Positions 38,259-48,900 of a stretch of 64,000 nt of DNA are shown one piece after another. A program made the position numbers and the translations under genes. Under the pieces are notes generated by a model. The model was not told the DNA's origin, did not search any database, and was given only the letters and a program-made list of their open reading frames with translations. The DNA is taken from NCBI RefSeq assembly GCF_000227745.2, contig NC_018012.1, forward strand, positions 1,397,478-1,461,477, written 5' to 3'. The DNA comes from Thiocystis violascens DSM 198. Lineage in GTDB: Bacteria; Pseudomonadota; Gammaproteobacteria; Chromatiales; Chromatiaceae. Every line of letters begins with the position of its first letter. The stretch's first letter is position 1.

Positions 38259-39146
38259 TCAACCCATGCCGTTTAGTGGAGACCAGCCGCCTTCCTGGGC
38301 CTGTTTGCAGAGCGCCGCCCACTCATCCTCGTCCAGCGCCAATTCCTGCCGGGCGTGATCCCGATAGGTCAGCAGTTCGGGTTGTTCATGGTTCCCGAGC
38401 GCCAGCGCGATGAGATAGCGCCCCAATTGCGAGACGGCGATCAGGGATCGCACCCTGGAATCTTCCAGGCCACGATAATCGAAGGCGTGACGATGATAGA
38501 TCGCCAACGCCAGATGCTCGGGAAGCTGCCAGGTGCTGGCCAGCAGGAAGCCGACGGTGGCGTGATCCACGCCCAAGGCGGCGCGTTCGTGCTCCATCAG
38601 CGATTGGGGCGAGCCGAAACGCAGCACCCATTCGTAACCGTAATTCTCCAGCAGATCGGCGAAGATCAGGCTGCCGACATCGTGCATGAGACCGAACAGA
38701 TAGGCTTCTTCCGAGCTGATGCACTCGACCAGACCCGCGATGGTCGTCGCCACGCGGGCCTGTTCCATGATGGATTCCCACACGACGCGGGCCGAGCCTT
38801 TGGCGTCTCCAAGCATGCGCTCGATCACGGCGGCGGTGACCAGATTGACCAGTTGGTCGATCCCCAGCAGCATGACGGCCTGCTGAACGCTGGCGATTTT
38901 AGCCCGACGCGCAAAGATCGGCGCGTTGACCTTTTTGAGAATCTGCCCGGCCAACGCGAGATCCTGCGCGATGAGATCGGCGACGACCTTAACGTTCGGT
39001 TCCGATCGGTTCAGTTCCGCGCGCAACGCGAGCACCACATCGGGGATCTGCGGAACCCTGGCTTTGCGCACGGCCTGGAAAGCTGTTTCGAGAGCCGCTT
39101 TCGGCGGATAGAGGGAAGCGATGGGGCGCTGGAAAGGCATGGTCAT
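38259..39146 (-). CDS. HDOD-domain signalling protein
   Basis: 295 residues from the ATG at 39146, preceded by AGGA; an ATG nine codons earlier (39173) lacks a ribosome site. The HDOD domain spans most of it: I-A-Q-D-L-A-L-A-G-Q-I-L-K-K-V-N, V-Q-Q-A-V-M-L-L-G-I-D-Q-L, the central L-F-G-L-M-H-D-V-G-S-L-I-F and the E-H-E-R-A-A-L-G-V-D-H-A-T-V-G block. HDOD proteins are non-catalytic HD relatives in regulatory pathways. It is first in the minus-strand signalling run, three bases before the TonB receptor gene. Confidence 0.9.
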   Translation of the reverse strand: MTMPFQRPIASLYPPKAALETAFQAVRKARVPQIPDVVLALRAELNRSEPNVKVVADLIAQDLALAGQILKKVNAPIFARRAKIASVQQAVMLLGIDQLVNLVTAAVIERMLGDAKGSARVVWESIMEQARVATTIAGLVECISSEEAYLFGLMHDVGSLIFADLLENYGYEWVLRFGSPQSLMEHERAALGVDHATVGFLLASTWQLPEHLALAIYHRHAFDYRGLEDSRVRSLIAVSQLGRYLIALALGNHEQPELLTYRDHARQELALDEDEWAALCKQAQEGGWSPLNGMG

Positions 39147-39368
39147 TTGTTCAGTCCTGGATGCACTGGTCATGACGAGCTGCTGGACTCGGCACCAGTG
39201 CGAAGCTTAACCCAAACGGCCGGCGCGTCCGCGATTTCCCCGTCACATCCCTGAGCCGTGCTCTGTGCCCGAACGCATAAATGGCAATCGATCTCTCCGG
39301 AACTGATAAGACCATTCCGCCATCTCAAGATAGAGAGTCCATCCTGGCGCGAGTCGGAGGCGATTCCC

Positions 39369-40862
39369 ATGGCCAAACTCATGAACGCCGAGGTCGTCGC
39401 GCGCCTGCTCGACGAATCGCCCGACGCGCTGATCGCGACCGACGCGCGGGGACGGGTGATCTACTGGAGCGACGGCGCGGAGAGCGTGTTCGGTTACACC
39501 CGCGCGGAAGCGCTCGACCAATCGCTGAACGCGCTGGTCGCGCCCGGCGAGGGCGCCGACGTGGGTCGCGACATCCTGCGCGCCGTCCTGGAGCAGGGAT
39601 CGGCCAGCGGCGAATTCCCGCACCGCCGCAAGGACGGTTCGCTGATCTATGTCGCCACCTCCGGCAAGGCGATCCGCGCCGCTGACGACACCCTCGAATA
39701 TCTGCTGTTCGCCAAGAAGGACGTGACCCGGATGAAGGTCATGCGCGATGCCAAACTGGTGGACGCGCGCTTCCGCGACCTGCTGGAAGCCATGCCCGAC
39801 GGCATCGTCATGGTCAACTCGAGCGGCTGGATCGTCTTCTCGAACAGTCAGGCCGAAACCCTGTTCGGCTACGATCACGGCGAGCTGCGCGGTCAACCGA
39901 TCGAGGTGCTGCTCCCGGAGCGGTTTCGCGCCGGCCATGTCGGACATCGCGTCAAGTATTTCGGGCAATTGCGGACCCGCGCCATGGGCGTGGGGCTGGA
40001 GCTGTACGGGCTACGCCGCGATGGCAGCGAGTTCCCGGTGGAGATCAGTCTGAGCCCGCTGGAAACCGAGGAAGGCATCCTGGTTTCCAGCGCCATCCGC
40101 GACATGACCGAGCGCAAGCGAATCGAGCGTGCACTGCGCGAACAGAATCTCGAACTGGAAAAGGCCAATCTGATCAAGGACCGTTTTCTCGCCAGCATGT
40201 CGCACGAGCTGCGCACCCCGCTCAACGCCATCCTCGGCTTTACCGGCACCCTGCTGATGCGCCTGCCCGGTCCGATCAACGCGGAACAGGACAAGCAGCT
40301 CACCACCATCGAAGCCAGCGCCAACCATCTCCTGTCGCTCATCAACGATCTGCTGGATTTGGCCAAGATCGAGTCCGGCAAGCTGGAGATCCATCCGCAA
40401 CCCATCGCCTGTCGCGCCCTGATCGAGGAAGTGGTCGGCACGCTCAGGCCGCTGGCGGCGGCGAAAAGTTTAGGCTTCGAGGTCGCGGCGATCCCCGACA
40501 ACCTTCAGGTTTACACCGACCGGCGCGCACTCAGCCAGATTCTCATCAATCTCTGCAACAACGCCATCAAGTTCACCGAGCAGGGCCAGGTGAGCATCGC
40601 CTGCGTCCGGCACCGCGAGCACGGCCAGCACGAGGTGGAGATCGCGGTGTCCGATACCGGCATCGGCATCTCCCAGGCCGATCAGGCAAAGCTGTTCCAC
40701 GCCTTTGCCCAACTCGATTCCTCGACCACCCGCCGTCACGAGGGCACGGGGCTGGGGCTGCACCATTCGCGCAAGTTGGCCGACCTGATCGGCGGGCGCA
40801 TCGCCTGTCACAGCGAGTCCGGCCAGGGCAGCGTCTTCACCCTCACCCTGAAGGAGGGCTAG
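39369..40862 (+). CDS. Cytoplasmic PAS-PAS histidine kinase
   Basis: 497 residues from the ATG at 39369 with GGAG nine bases upstream; the frame extends 37 codons further, without sense. Two PAS domains (about 10-115: S-P-D-A-L-I-A-T-D-A-R-G; about 127-245: M-P-D-G-I-V-M-V-N-S-S-G), then HisKA with A-S-M-S-H-E-L-R-T-P-L-N (about 265-330) and HATPase with N-N-A-I-K-F-T-E, S-D-T-G-I-G-I and G-T-G-L-G-L-H (about 375-490). No membrane segment. The L-H-H-S-R-K-L-A variant after G-T-G-L-G replaces the more usual A-I-S/A-L-S. It starts an operon with two receiver proteins. Confidence 0.94.
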   Translation: MAKLMNAEVVARLLDESPDALIATDARGRVIYWSDGAESVFGYTRAEALDQSLNALVAPGEGADVGRDILRAVLEQGSASGEFPHRRKDGSLIYVATSGKAIRAADDTLEYLLFAKKDVTRMKVMRDAKLVDARFRDLLEAMPDGIVMVNSSGWIVFSNSQAETLFGYDHGELRGQPIEVLLPERFRAGHVGHRVKYFGQLRTRAMGVGLELYGLRRDGSEFPVEISLSPLETEEGILVSSAIRDMTERKRIERALREQNLELEKANLIKDRFLASMSHELRTPLNAILGFTGTLLMRLPGPINAEQDKQLTTIEASANHLLSLINDLLDLAKIESGKLEIHPQPIACRALIEEVVGTLRPLAAAKSLGFEVAAIPDNLQVYTDRRALSQILINLCNNAIKFTEQGQVSIACVRHREHGQHEVEIAVSDTGIGISQADQAKLFHAFAQLDSSTTRRHEGTGLGLHHSRKLADLIGGRIACHSESGQGSVFTLTLKEG

Positions 40863-40865
40863 GCC

Positions 40866-41699
40866 ATGGCGCGAATTCTGATCGTCGAGGACAACCCGGA
40901 CAATCTGGCGCTGATGCGCTATCTGCTCCAGTCCTTCGGGCACGACACCCTCGCGGCCCAGGACGGCGAGGAAGGCGTGGCGCAGGCCGAAGCGGAAACT
41001 GGGCTGGATCTCATCCTCTGCGACGTGCATCTGCCCAACATGGACGGCTACGCGGTGGCGCAATGGCTCAAGGCCCATCCGCGGCTGCGCCAGATCCCGC
41101 TGGTGGCGGTGACGGCGCTGGCCATGGTAGGCGACCGGGAACGTGTGCTTGCCGCCGGCTTCGACGGGTATCTCGCCAAGCCCATCGCGCCGCGTACCTT
41201 CGTCGGTCAGGTCGAGGCGTTCCTGCCAGCCGCGCCAGCCGGCCAGGATGCGGGTCTCGCCAGCGCGGCGGCGAAACCGCCCGCGACCGCGTCGGATCCA
41301 CGCCCGGAAATGCCCACCGAGAGCGCCCGTATCCTGGTGGTGGACGATTGCGCCACCAACCGCAGTCTGGCCGAGGCGACGCTGAAGCCCTTCGGCTACC
41401 GCGTCACCCTGGCCGCGCGCGTCGCCGAGGCGCTTGAAATCCTGGCGCGACAGCCGTTCGATCTGATTCTCTCGGATCTGCAAATGCCGGACGACGACGG
41501 CTTTCATTTTCTCGCCACGCTCAAGGCCGATACCCGGCTGCGGCGGCTTCCCTTCGTGCTGATCAGCTCCTCGGTATGGGGCACGCAGGATCGCAAACGC
41601 GCCCTGGCGCTTGGTGCCGCCGCCTTCCTGCTGCGTCCCATCGACCCGCGACGGCTGCTGGCGGAGATCAGCTCCTGCCTGACCGAGACGCCGGAGTGA
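40866..41699 (+). CDS. Double-receiver response regulator
   Basis: 277 residues, three bases after the kinase gene. Receiver 1 (about 3-118) has I-V-E-D-N-P-D-N, the acceptor in I-L-C-D-V-H-L-P-N-M-D-G and the Lys in Y-L-A-K-P-I. A Pro/Ala-rich linker follows. Receiver 2 (about 152-270) has V-V-D-D-C-A-T-N-R, the acceptor in I-L-S-D-L-Q-M-P-D-D-D-G, and L-R-P-I-D where Lys-Pro is expected, so Lys is replaced by Arg. There is no output domain; it probably passes signals between the kinase and the downstream REC-EAL protein. Confidence 0.93.
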   Translation: MARILIVEDNPDNLALMRYLLQSFGHDTLAAQDGEEGVAQAEAETGLDLILCDVHLPNMDGYAVAQWLKAHPRLRQIPLVAVTALAMVGDRERVLAAGFDGYLAKPIAPRTFVGQVEAFLPAAPAGQDAGLASAAAKPPATASDPRPEMPTESARILVVDDCATNRSLAEATLKPFGYRVTLAARVAEALEILARQPFDLILSDLQMPDDDGFHFLATLKADTRLRRLPFVLISSSVWGTQDRKRALALGAAAFLLRPIDPRRLLAEISSCLTETPE

Positions 41700-41703
41700 G
41701 GCC

Positions 41704-44700
41704 GTGGACACCGCCCCCACCATCCTCGTCGTCGACGACCGCTCCATCAATCGGGAGTTTTTAACCTCGCTGTTCGGCTACGCGGGCTATCGGGTTCAGT
41801 TGGCCGCCGACGGTATCGAGGCGCTGAGACTGGTGGCGGATGCCCATCCAGACCTGGTCATCACCGACGTACTGATGCCGATCATGGACGGCGTCGAACT
41901 GGCCCGCCAGCTCCAGTCCGACCCGGCCACCGCCGCGATTCCGATCGTCTTCTACACCGCCACCTATCGCCTGGAGGAGGCGCGCGAACTGGCGCGCTCC
42001 TGCGGCGCGCGGCTGGTGATCGCCAAGCCGTCCTCGCCCAGGGCTATTTTGGAGACGGTGGCGACGCTGCTGGGACGGCCGCAAGCCTTGCCACCCCAGG
42101 AAATGAGCGCGCCCGGTCTGCTCGGTGGCATGGCCTCCAACCTGACGGGGCTCTCCGAGCTGCAACGGCAGTTGCAACGGATGTTCCAGCAGGGACAGGC
42201 ATTGTTGAACGAGGGCGGACAGGTGCAAGCCTTGTCGACACAACTGGAACAGTCGCTGGCCGCCGCGCAAGTCCTCGGACTGCGCCTGACCGCCCTCATC
42301 GAACTGGGTCTGGAACTGGCTTCCGAACGCGATCCCGACCGTCTGCTGAAGCTGTTCGTGCGAGCCGCCCAGGACATTCTGAACGTCCGCCACGCGGCGG
42401 CCGGTCTGATGGATCAGGGCGGCCGGGTCGTCCATCTGGCGACCCGCGGGCTGCCGGACGCGGTGCATGATGCCCTGGCCACCCAACCGCCGAGCGGCCT
42501 GATCGCCCAAGCGCTGCGGCAGGGAACCCCGCAAAGCATTCGGGACTGGTCCGGCGAGACCCCGCCGCCGGGACTGCCGGACGGCCATCCGTCCCTGCGG
42601 ACCCTGCTGGCGTTGCCCGTCCGCTCGGCAGTGCGCACCTACGGCTGGCTCTATCTCGCCGACAAGCTGGGCGCGGACGCCTTCGCCACCGAGGACGAAC
42701 AGATCGCCGCCACCTTCGCCGCCCAACTCGCCCTGGCGTGCGAAAACCTCGCGCTCTTCGAGGAGGCCCAGGAGTACGCCCGCGAGCTGGAGCGGGAGGT
42801 GACCGAGCGGCGCGCGAGCGAGTTGCGATTTCGCCAACTGGCGGAAAACATCCGGGAGGTCTTCTGGCTGGTCAATCCGACCATGTCGGAATTCTTCTAT
42901 GTCAGTCCAATCTATGAGGAGATTTGGGGAAGAAGCCGCGCCAGCCTCTATGCCGAGCCCGATTCCTGGCGGGAAGCTGTGCACCCGGACGACCGGCGGG
43001 CGGTCCTGGAGGCGGTGTCGCGAATGCGCGAGACCGGCCAGGTCGACATCGATTTCCGGCTGCTCCGTCCCAATGGCAGCCTGCGCTGGATCAATGCGCG
43101 CGGCTTTCCGATCCGCGACGAGCGGGGCGAGCTGATCCGGATCGCCGGTCTCGCCGAGGACGTGACCGAACGCAAACGCGCCGCGGACCGGATCGCCCGT
43201 CTGAACCGCGTTTACGCGGTACTCTCGGGAATCAACTCCGCCATCGTGCGGATTCATGAACCCCAGGCGCTGTTCGAGGAAGTCTGCCGGATCGCGGTCG
43301 AGGAAGGGACGTTCGCGCTGGCCTGGATCGGTCTGCCGGACGGCGAGTCACTGCGACCGCGTGCATGGCGGGCACGGGATCCACAGGCGCCCCCCCAAGC
43401 CATTGGACTAGCGGTCAGCGCCGCGGACGAGGCCGAGGCGCGACGGGTGCTCGAGAGCGGGCGGGCGGCGGTCTGCAACGATCTGCGTCTGGAGGATCTC
43501 GCCGCCGCCGGGCCACTGAATCTTGCCCTGGACCTTGAGGTCCGGTCGCGGGCCGCGCTCCCTCTGCGCCAGGACGGAGCCCTGGTCGGCGTGTTGATGC
43601 TCTACGCGCGCGAGGCCGGTTTTTTCGACGCGGAAGAACAGCGCCTGCTCGACGAACTGGCGGGAGATATTTCATTTGCCCTGCAATACATCGCCAAGGC
43701 CGAGCGCCTCGACTATCTGGCCTACTACGACCCGCTCACCGGGTTGCCCAATCGCAGTCTCTTCGTGGACAGGCTCGGTCAATTGCTGCAAGGCGCCCAC
43801 CACGACGGCACCCAGGTCGCGGTGATTTTGGTGGATCTGGACCATTTCAAACGCATCAACGACACACTGGGCCGTCATGTCGGCGATGGCGTGCTCCAGG
43901 CGGTGGCAGACCGTCTCGCCGCCACCCTGGAAGAACCTTCCAGCCTGGCGCGGTTGGGGGCGGATACCTTTGCCGTCGCGATCGCCGCGCTGCCCGCCGA
44001 AGCCGATGCCATGGCGATCTTGAGACGCTGCATCGTCGATCCCGTGGAGCGCCCGCTGACCATCGCCTCCCAGATCCTGCATCTCAGTCTCCATGCTGGC
44101 ATCGCCCTGTACCCCCGCGACGGCGACGATGCCGAAACCCTGTTCGTGCATGCCGAGACCGCGCTCGGACAGGCTCAGACTTCCGGCAAGCATCATCTCT
44201 ATTTCGATTCGGCCCTGAACGCCGAAGTCGCCGACAAGCTGGTGCTGGAAGAGGAATTGCGGCAGGCGCTGGAAACGCGGCAGTTCGCGGTTCATCTCCA
44301 GCCCAAGGTGAGTCTGCGCGACGGCGCGATCGTCAGCGCCGAGGCGCTGCTGCGCTGGAACCATCCGACCCGGGGTCTGGTTTCCCCCGCGAGCTTTATT
44401 CCGCTGGCGGAGGACACCGGGCTCATCGTCCCTATTGGCGAGTGGGTGCTGCGCACCGTTTGCGCCCAGGAGGCCGACTGGCTGAAGCAGGGCCTGCGCA
44501 CGGTTCCGGTGGGGGTGAATCTCTCGGCGGTCCAGTTTCGCGAGACGCGGGTGCTGGAACTGGTGCAGGACGCGCTGGCGACGGTCGGGCTGGCGCCCGG
44601 CTATCTCGAACTGGAGCTGACCGAATCCCTGATCATGCAGGATCCGGCAGAAGCGGTGCGCATCCTGAACGCCCTGCGCGCACTGGGGGTCCGTCTCTCC

Positions 44701-45036
44701 ATGGACGACTTCGGTACCGGTTATTCCTCGCTCGCCCAACTGAAGCGGTTCCCCTTCGACGCACTGAAGATCGACCGGGCCTTCATCATCGACATCGTCC
44801 ATAACCCGGAAGACGCCGCCATTGCCAGCGCGATCATCACCATGGCGCGGCGTCTGGGTCTGACCGTGGTCGCGGAGGGCGTGGAGACGGTCGAGCAGCT
44901 CTGCGAGCTGCGCGCCGCGGGTTGCGACGAAATGCAGGGGTATCTGTTCAGCCGCCCGGTGCCGCTGGAAGAATTTGCGGCCATGCTCAGGGCGGGAAAG
45001 CGCTTGCCCTTGCCGCCCATGCCTCATCGCGGTTGA
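41704..45036 (+). CDS. REC-GAF-PAS-GAF-GGDEF-EAL protein
   Basis: 1110 residues from a GTG four bases after the double receiver, with GGAG upstream. Order: receiver (1-125, V-I-T-D-V-L-M-P-I-M-D-G), helical linker, GAF (about 205-355), PAS (370-495), GAF (505-660), GGDEF-type domain (665-830) and EAL (845-1095). The cyclase motif reads L-G-A-D-T-F near residue 752 instead of G-G-D-E-F, so cyclase activity is unlikely. EAL keeps S-A-E-A-L-L-R-W, E-L-T-E-S, D-D-F-G-T-G-Y-S and A-E-G-V-E-T, so phosphodiesterase activity is plausible. It is the likely output of the upstream PAS kinase. Confidence 0.93.
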   Translation: MDTAPTILVVDDRSINREFLTSLFGYAGYRVQLAADGIEALRLVADAHPDLVITDVLMPIMDGVELARQLQSDPATAAIPIVFYTATYRLEEARELARSCGARLVIAKPSSPRAILETVATLLGRPQALPPQEMSAPGLLGGMASNLTGLSELQRQLQRMFQQGQALLNEGGQVQALSTQLEQSLAAAQVLGLRLTALIELGLELASERDPDRLLKLFVRAAQDILNVRHAAAGLMDQGGRVVHLATRGLPDAVHDALATQPPSGLIAQALRQGTPQSIRDWSGETPPPGLPDGHPSLRTLLALPVRSAVRTYGWLYLADKLGADAFATEDEQIAATFAAQLALACENLALFEEAQEYARELEREVTERRASELRFRQLAENIREVFWLVNPTMSEFFYVSPIYEEIWGRSRASLYAEPDSWREAVHPDDRRAVLEAVSRMRETGQVDIDFRLLRPNGSLRWINARGFPIRDERGELIRIAGLAEDVTERKRAADRIARLNRVYAVLSGINSAIVRIHEPQALFEEVCRIAVEEGTFALAWIGLPDGESLRPRAWRARDPQAPPQAIGLAVSAADEAEARRVLESGRAAVCNDLRLEDLAAAGPLNLALDLEVRSRAALPLRQDGALVGVLMLYAREAGFFDAEEQRLLDELAGDISFALQYIAKAERLDYLAYYDPLTGLPNRSLFVDRLGQLLQGAHHDGTQVAVILVDLDHFKRINDTLGRHVGDGVLQAVADRLAATLEEPSSLARLGADTFAVAIAALPAEADAMAILRRCIVDPVERPLTIASQILHLSLHAGIALYPRDGDDAETLFVHAETALGQAQTSGKHHLYFDSALNAEVADKLVLEEELRQALETRQFAVHLQPKVSLRDGAIVSAEALLRWNHPTRGLVSPASFIPLAEDTGLIVPIGEWVLRTVCAQEADWLKQGLRTVPVGVNLSAVQFRETRVLELVQDALATVGLAPGYLELELTESLIMQDPAEAVRILNALRALGVRLSMDDFGTGYSSLAQLKRFPFDALKIDRAFIIDIVHNPEDAAIASAIITMARRLGLTVVAEGVETVEQLCELRAAGCDEMQGYLFSRPVPLEEFAAMLRAGKRLPLPPMPHRG

Positions 45037-45057
45037 TGGCGTCATGGGCAAGCGGGG

Positions 45058-45942
45058 TCAGCCGGCGGGCGGCGTCGACCAAAACCGATCAAGCGTGGCG
45101 ACCGTCTCCGGGAGTCTCTCCCAATGCGGCAGCCCCAGATTCGGGGCGAGTCGGATCCGCTGCCAGTTGGGATGTCTAGCGACGAAGTCATCCAGGCGCT
45201 CGAAGGTGATGTAGGGGTCGCGATCGGCAATCGCCAGCACCGGCAGATCCGTCAGCTTGCCATAGAGCCGATCCGTCGCATTGGGCGTAAAGAGTTGCAT
45301 GGAGAGGAAAGTCAGGGGCGCATGCCGGGCGCCCGGCTGATGGGACGTGGCATGGGCATAGTCGATGACCTCGGCGGGGACATCGCCCACGAAGGAGCGG
45401 CCCAGAAAATAGCGGATGCTGGGACGCGATGCCACCAGGTCATAAAGCCCCTGACTGACGAGCGGGATGGTCAGCGCCTTATGTGTGATCCTGGCGCTCC
45501 GCATGCTCGGTACCGGACGCAGGCTAAATCCGGTCGGCGAAATAACGACGAGCGAGGCGACCTGCCCCGGCGTCGCGAGGGCCGCACGGGCGGCGAACTC
45601 CGCGCTCAGCGAGAGCGCGAGAACATCCGCGGGTTGCTGGACGACCTGCCGCAAAAAGTCCGCGAGGGCATTGGCATAGAGATCTGGCGTATAGGGCCGC
45701 GCTCCGCGCTCGGAGTGCCCGAAACCCGGCAGGTCGAGGCTGTACACTGGCCGCTGGCCGCGATACTGCTCGAACAGTGGCCGCATCTCGAAGCTGCTGG
45801 GCGCGGCATTGATACTGTGCACCAACACCAGGGGCCGTCCCTCGCCTCCGGCGTCGACGTAATAGGCGATCCGCCCGGCGCGTTCGCTGACGAAATCGAA
45901 TCTCGGCGCCGTCAAGGCGTCGGCAAGTACTGGCTTGGTCAA
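45058..45942 (-). CDS. Alpha/beta-hydrolase fold enzyme
   Basis: 294 residues. V-L-V-H-S-I-N-A-A-P provides the oxyanion region, Y-S-L-D-L-P-G-F-G-H-S the following strand, and L-A-L-S-L-S-A-E-F the nucleophile elbow, with Ser where family members usually have Gly before the nucleophile. The acid is probably the Asp in A-I-A-D-R-D-P-Y, and the base the His in G-L-P-H-W-E. No signal peptide. Substrate unknown; such proteins include esterases and haloalkane-dehalogenase relatives. It is convergent with the EAL gene and 21 bases after the 1272-residue gene product's stop in the same direction. Confidence 0.85.
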   Translation of the reverse strand: MTKPVLADALTAPRFDFVSERAGRIAYYVDAGGEGRPLVLVHSINAAPSSFEMRPLFEQYRGQRPVYSLDLPGFGHSERGARPYTPDLYANALADFLRQVVQQPADVLALSLSAEFAARAALATPGQVASLVVISPTGFSLRPVPSMRSARITHKALTIPLVSQGLYDLVASRPSIRYFLGRSFVGDVPAEVIDYAHATSHQPGARHAPLTFLSMQLFTPNATDRLYGKLTDLPVLAIADRDPYITFERLDDFVARHPNWQRIRLAPNLGLPHWERLPETVATLDRFWSTPPAG

Positions 45943-45963
45943 GAGTGACTCCTGAGAGGCGGT

Positions 45964-48900
45964 TTAGGGCATCTCGTCAAGGAATTGTGGTCGTTCGATG
46001 GCATAGCCTTGTGCGTAATCCACCCCGATATCCTGTAGCAGTTCCAGGATTTCCAGGTTTTCCACGTATTCGGCGATGGTTTTTTTGCCCATGAAATGGG
46101 CAATCTCGTTAAACGATTTGACGATTTGCCGGTCGTGGGGGCTGATCAGAATATCCTTGACAAAAGAGCCATCGATTTTGACGTAGTCGACCGGCAATTG
46201 TTTCAGATAACTGTAGGACGACATGCCGGAGCCGAAATCGTCCAGCGCGACACGGCAGCCCAGGGCCTTGATCTCGCCCAGAATGATGGCCGCCTGGTCG
46301 AGATTCACGATGGCCACCGTCTCGGTGACCTCGAAGCTGATCAGATCGACGGGCACCTGCAACCCCTTCAGACTGGCGCGAATGAATGTCAGCAAATCCG
46401 GATCGCTCAACGATTGGCCCGAGAGATTGATGGCGATGCCGCCAAGCTCGCGGGCTTGATCCGGATGCGCGTTGATCCAGCGCAAGGCCGTCTCGATGAC
46501 CTGGCGATCGACCTCGCGCATCCGATTGAAGGCCTCGGCGGCCAGGATAAAGGGTTGCAGCGGAAGCGGAGCGCCCTGTTCGTCGTAAACGCTGAGCAGG
46601 ATTTCGCAATGCGGCGTCAGTTCGGAACTAGGATCGATCGGTACGATCCGCTGATAACGCAGCCGGTGGCGTCTGGACGCGATGATCTCTTCCGCCTGCG
46701 CCCAGTCGCGCAGGTGATCCAACTGACGGACGACGATCTCGTTGTCCTCGCGGAAGAGGATGACGCGATCCCCGCCTTCGCGGTGCGAGGCCAGACAGGC
46801 CACGCTGGCCGCGGACATCAGTTGTTCCGGCGTGGTCGCGTCGCCGTCCAACATGACCATCCCCAGACTCCCCGCCAGTCGGAAGGGCTTGCCTTGCAGA
46901 TCGTTGGGCATCGCCGTCAACCCGGCGCGAATGGCCTCGCCAATCTCGCTGGCATGGTCGCGATCGATCGCGGGCATGAGCAGACCGAAGCGGCAGCCGC
47001 CGAGATAGGCGAGACAGACCGCGTCCGGCACCACGTTTTCCAGCAGTTTGGCAACCGCGACCAGAATCCGCTCGCCAGCCGAATAGCCAAAGGTTCCGGT
47101 GAGCGTGTCGTAACGATCCAGCTCCAGAAACGCCAGCGCATGCGCGGATGCCGAAGCGTCATCCGACAGCAGCAGTTGGGTGAGCGAACCCAGCAGCCGC
47201 CGCTGATTGGACAGGCCGGTCAAGGGATCCTGCGTTTCGTGATAAACGAGACGTTCCTGCATCTCCGTCAACGCGGCATCGGCGGCACGGGTGACCGCCC
47301 GCTTGGCGGTCGGCGCCTCGGCATGCGCCTGAGCGCGCGCGAAGGCCTCCGCCAGACGCTGGCGGGGCAGCACCTTGACCTTCTTGCCAAGGGTATCGGC
47401 GATCGCCAGACGGGAGCCTTCTTCGTTGCGCCAGATCAGTCGTAACGCCTTGCTGTCGTCCTTGGTCCGCATCCAGAGCAGCGCGCCCAGCGGCAATGCA
47501 TTGACCTGCGCTAGCCCGCGCTCCCAGTCCGCGGCGGGCAGATCCGTCGGAATCCGTTCGGGCTCGCTGTCGGCATCCGCCGCCAAGGGAGAAAAAATCA
47601 AAAAATCCTCGTCCCGAGACAGTGACGCGCGCGCGCGCCGCACGGCGGTTTCGATCCGTCCCAGCAGTTCATCGCATGGAATCGCATCGACCCCGATGTA
47701 GCTCAGGCCCGTGCGGATCTCCGCGATCATCGCCGCGAGTGAGATGGGCTCCGGATCCTCGGCCGCGCCCTCGCCGCCCGTCATCCGGTGCAGGCTCGCC
47801 AGGAGACGCCAGTACTGACGCCAGCGCGACCCTTCGAGACCGCCATTGGCGCACGCCAACTCCAGCAGATTCCGCCAGCCGGTCTGGATGAATTCGTCGA
47901 CGACCTGGTGAATCCGACGTCCGCCCAGGGCGCCGTTCAGACGCTCCCGGACCTGCTCGCGCGCCAGGCGTTCCCGCTCTTTCGCCTCGCAGACAGTCAC
48001 CCAGTTGACAACATTGCCCTGATATTCGCGACCTGCCTTGGATTCGATGGAGCCCAGACGCTTGGACAGTGCGTCCAGGGCGGCGGGATCCCGAGCCTCG
48101 CTGGAGACCAGCGTTTGAGCCACGTCCTCGAACTCGCGGCGCAGCCCCCGATCATCGCCCTCCTGGTTCAGCAGATACAGCGAAAGTTGTTCCAAATGAT
48201 TGATCAGATTGACCAACGGCTGGCTGGCATCGGCCATCGCGCCCGGCTCGGCGATCGCCATGGACAGAAAACGCCGGGACAATGGCTTGATGAGCGACTT
48301 GATTCGCGCGGGGGTCGCGGGGTCCGCCAGCATGTGCGACAGAAGCCGGTCGGTGACCTCGACCCGTTCCTCGACCTGCGGCGACAGCACCGGCTGGGGC
48401 TCCGGATGACTCTCTTTCTGATTCGGCTCGGCGCTACGCAGCCATTGGGCGAGCAGTTCCCGCAGCGGGCGGTTGGCGTCCGCCTCGGGGAGTTGGAAGT
48501 CAACGGGTAGTTGAGAGAGCAGATCCGTGACACGCCGTCCGCCCGCGTAATTGCGCGCCGGTCGTGTCCGGCCGGCCAACGCGACGGGAGACCGAGCTAG
48601 CGAGTCGGCCATCAGACCAACGGCCCGCGCGCCCTGGATCGCCTCTGACGGAGCGGGCTGGAACGCCGCCCCGACTGGCGCGGTCGTGACGCGGTCCAGA
48701 GGGGACGCGGAATCCGGCACATCGGCTGCGTACCCCGAAGCGTCCGCGGTCGATGCGTCAGTGCCCGTCGTTCGCGGCGACGTCTCGATGTCCGCAAGCC
48801 CCGAGGAGGCCCAGGCCCGCGACACCTCCCGATAAAAGGCGCCCAGATTGCTCGATAAATGGTTGGCGATCATCCGCATGGAAATTTTTTGCAGTTCCTT

